A DNA stretch of 64,000 nucleotides from Epithemia pelagica (lineage: Eukaryota; Bacillariophyta; Bacillariophyceae; Surirellales; Surirellaceae): the NCBI GenBank assembly GCA_946965045.2, contig OX337235.1, forward strand, positions 2,061,508 through 2,125,507. The letters are read 5' to 3'. The translations under genes were made by a program, and so were the position numbers. Position 1 is the stretch's first letter, and every line of letters starts with the position of its first letter. The notes below the pieces were generated by a model that was given only the letters and a program-made list of their open reading frames with translations, was not told the origin of the DNA and did no database searches. Of this stretch, positions 62,240 through 64,000 are shown one piece after another.

Positions 62240-64000
62240 ATGATCAAAGGGTTTTTTGGTGGGAAGAAACAACCTCGTTTGCCACCCAAAAATGGACGGC
62301 ATGCACATACGTCGAGTACGGGGTCGGCCTCCCCTGGCAATTCCAACAACAACAACAACAACGCTTCTGTGAATTCTCGACAAGACACGGGAGGTTCCTC
62401 GTCTGCGGCGGCCCCCGATAGCGGCGGGGGTGATACGGTGGTGTTCAAGGTCAAAATTCCTGATGGTGTTCGACCCGGTGAGGAATTTCAAGTGCATGCC
62501 GGTGGTCGTGTGGTGCGTGTGCGATGTCCACCGGGAGCCTCTCCAGGACAAGCCTTGGCCATTAATGTCCCTCGAGGGCCCAACAACAGTGGCAACAGCA
62601 GCAACAATAATTCCAACAATCCAGCCATGACCAGTCTGGTCGGCAGCGGAAGTGGAGGCCCCGATGACTTGAATCGAAAATCGTCCACTTCCATGGCCAG
62701 CAGCAATGGGTCGACCAATTCTCTGCGACCAGACACTATGCCGTCGTCTCAAAATGATTCCCCCGGCGTGACCCGAATTGATGATTTCAATCACGATGGT
62801 CCTCAAGCGTACATGGTGGAGATTCCTGTTGGTATTCGAGGAGGACAACAGTTTCCAATCACCATATCTGGAAACTCCTTCATGGTAACATGTCCACCCC
62901 ATGCTGTGCCAGGAAACAAGGTTAGAATTGTACCACCTCCTCCAGGGCCACAGGCACCCCCTCCCATGCCGGAAAAACCTCCTCCACCCAAAAAGGAAGA
63001 ACAAACCTTTGAAGTGGTGGTACCATCCAATGTGAAAGGTGGACAAGCCTTTGCCCTCTTGGCTGGAGGGGTACGGGTGCAGGTGGTCTGTCCAGTCAAT
63101 GCCGTTCCAGGCCAGAAAATCCGCTTCCGATTGCCGCTCGCCTTGACCAAAAAGCCCAAGAAACAAACCGACTTGGCAGCCAAACGTCTCTCTTACGATA
63201 AGGATGGTTGGACCCGAACCGTTCGTGTTACGGATATGAACCTGCAATGGATCCGGATGGATGAATATGGTGGTATTGACGATTTACGAAATGCTCGATT
63301 CGACACGGAAAAATCAGCCTATGTACGAAAACTGGTCTTTCGGGAAGGCTCAGATCCAAGAATCCGCGATGGAGTTACCTCTCTCGTTCCTGCCTACGAA
63401 GCCGTGGTGGATTCCAAACTACTAAACGAAAAGGGAGAAACTATTGTCGATTATCCTGAAATTGCCGATGCGCAGGCAGGTAATTTCGAAGACAAGGCCA
63501 TTTGGTTCCAAAGTAAATGTACGCAACTTGCGGTGGAATGGAACGAGGGTCATATGCGCATCAATGTCCGACGAGAGCACTTGTTGGAAGATAGTGTGGA
63601 TGCCGTCATGTCGTTGAATCGAAAAGATTTGCGCAAAATGTGGCGCTTCGAATTTATTGGTGAAGCAGGAATCGATGCCGGTGGATTGGCTCGTGAATGG
63701 TTCCATTTGGTTTCCAAGGAAATTTTTGATCCCGATATGGGTTTTTGGTGTAGTAGTGACACCAATCAAATGCTCATGGAGATCAACCCAGCCTCAAGTA
63801 CGTCCCTTCTTGTCGCATGCTCGCAGCATTTTCTAAACCTGCTTGTTCTGGGACAAGTGTCTTACCTATTATTTTCCTGTTGTGTTGTTCTGTCCAGAAA
63901 TGATTCACAGCGACTATCTGGTGTATTACCGGTTCTTGGGAAGAGTAATGGGAAAGGCTATTTTTGACGGACAACTAGTTGCGGGGCATATGGTACCTTT
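62240..64000 (+). CDS. HECT E3 ubiquitin ligase with three N-terminal repeats, 3' end beyond window
   Basis: Exon 1 62240-63797, exon 2 from 63898 on (100-nt intron, GTACGT...TGTCCAG), joining NPAS-KMIHSDYLVYYRF. Three copies of an about 45-residue unit lie at 68-111, 190-232 and 256-299. Each has V-x-VP-x-G(V/I)-x-GG-type spacing and VxCPxxxxPG ending in a Pro. They are separated by Asn/Ser-rich linkers and a polyproline stretch. FRRKDLRKMW-type NRKDLRKMWRFEFIGE, AGGLAREWFHLVSKEIF, FWCSSDTNQMLMEINP and VYYRFLGRVMGKAIFDGQL are HECT N-lobe sequence. The catalytic Cys lies past the window edge. A short WW-type stretch is not convincing. Confidence 0.9.

Noticed and set aside
62048-63247. 399-codon minus-strand ORF
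   Set aside because: Lies entirely opposite the HECT/repeat coding exon, whose domain matches are unambiguous; its composition is that of an antisense shadow.
1-64000. CRISPR arrays, rRNA, tRNA, bacterial operons
   Set aside because: No spaced direct repeats, no rRNA-like sequence, no convincing cloverleaf, and gene structure is clearly eukaryotic.

Overview
The window is nuclear DNA from a stramenopile alga, most likely a pennate diatom. This rests on densely packed genes on both strands, few and mostly short introns (about 43-300 nt, GT-AG), and a typical diatom mix of proteins. The mix includes a gametolysin-type M11 metalloprotease, plant-type PFK, a cGMP-dependent protein kinase, plastid-type leader peptides, a HECT ligase with diatom-style N-terminal repeats, and many lineage-restricted membrane proteins with Ser/Asn-rich tails. 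No CRISPR, operon or rRNA is visible, and I found no tRNA. The species cannot be fixed from the sequence.

Layout. 0-5 kb: a DUF2064-type transferase running off the left edge, a membrane-anchored coiled-coil cyclophilin-like protein, and a TPR-Aha1 co-chaperone. 5-16 kb: a small charged ORF, a two-exon LtrA-like multispan membrane protein, an ETFRF1/LYRM5-type LYR protein, a probable plastid membrane protein, a dynamitin-like coiled-coil protein and a disordered protein with PWxPKFDFD repeats. 16-28 kb: ATP-PFK with an N-terminal membrane segment, a histidine phosphatase whose 3' end is repeated downstream as a pseudogene, a glycosyltransferase-like protein between the two copies, a three-exon FkbM-type methyltransferase and a six-exon M11 metalloprotease.

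28-45 kb: a kelch/zinc-finger protein, a plastid-targeted degenerate phosphoglycerate-mutase-fold protein, a PWI-domain protein, a spliced His-rich small protein, NVL/Rix7 (two exons), a secretory-leader proteasome-alpha-like protein, G-protein beta, a METTL21-type methyltransferase and a membrane protein. 45-64 kb: a large HD-like protein, Rab geranylgeranyltransferase alpha, a decayed retroelement 3' end, cGMP-dependent kinase, a frameshifted D-2-hydroxyacid dehydrogenase, two more coiled-coil cyclophilin-like proteins in opposite orientation around a plastid-type SAM methyltransferase, and a HECT E3 ligase cut by the right edge.

Most genes are unrelated housekeeping neighbours. The clearest thread is the three-member family of single-pass, coiled-coil, cyclophilin-fold proteins (1.4-2.8, 54.6-56.7 and 59.5-61.4 kb). 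Several ORFs open with GTG/TTG; I moved these to the first plausible ATG and reconstructed introns by hand from GT/AG sites and reading-frame continuity. All splice calls are inferences that transcript data should confirm.
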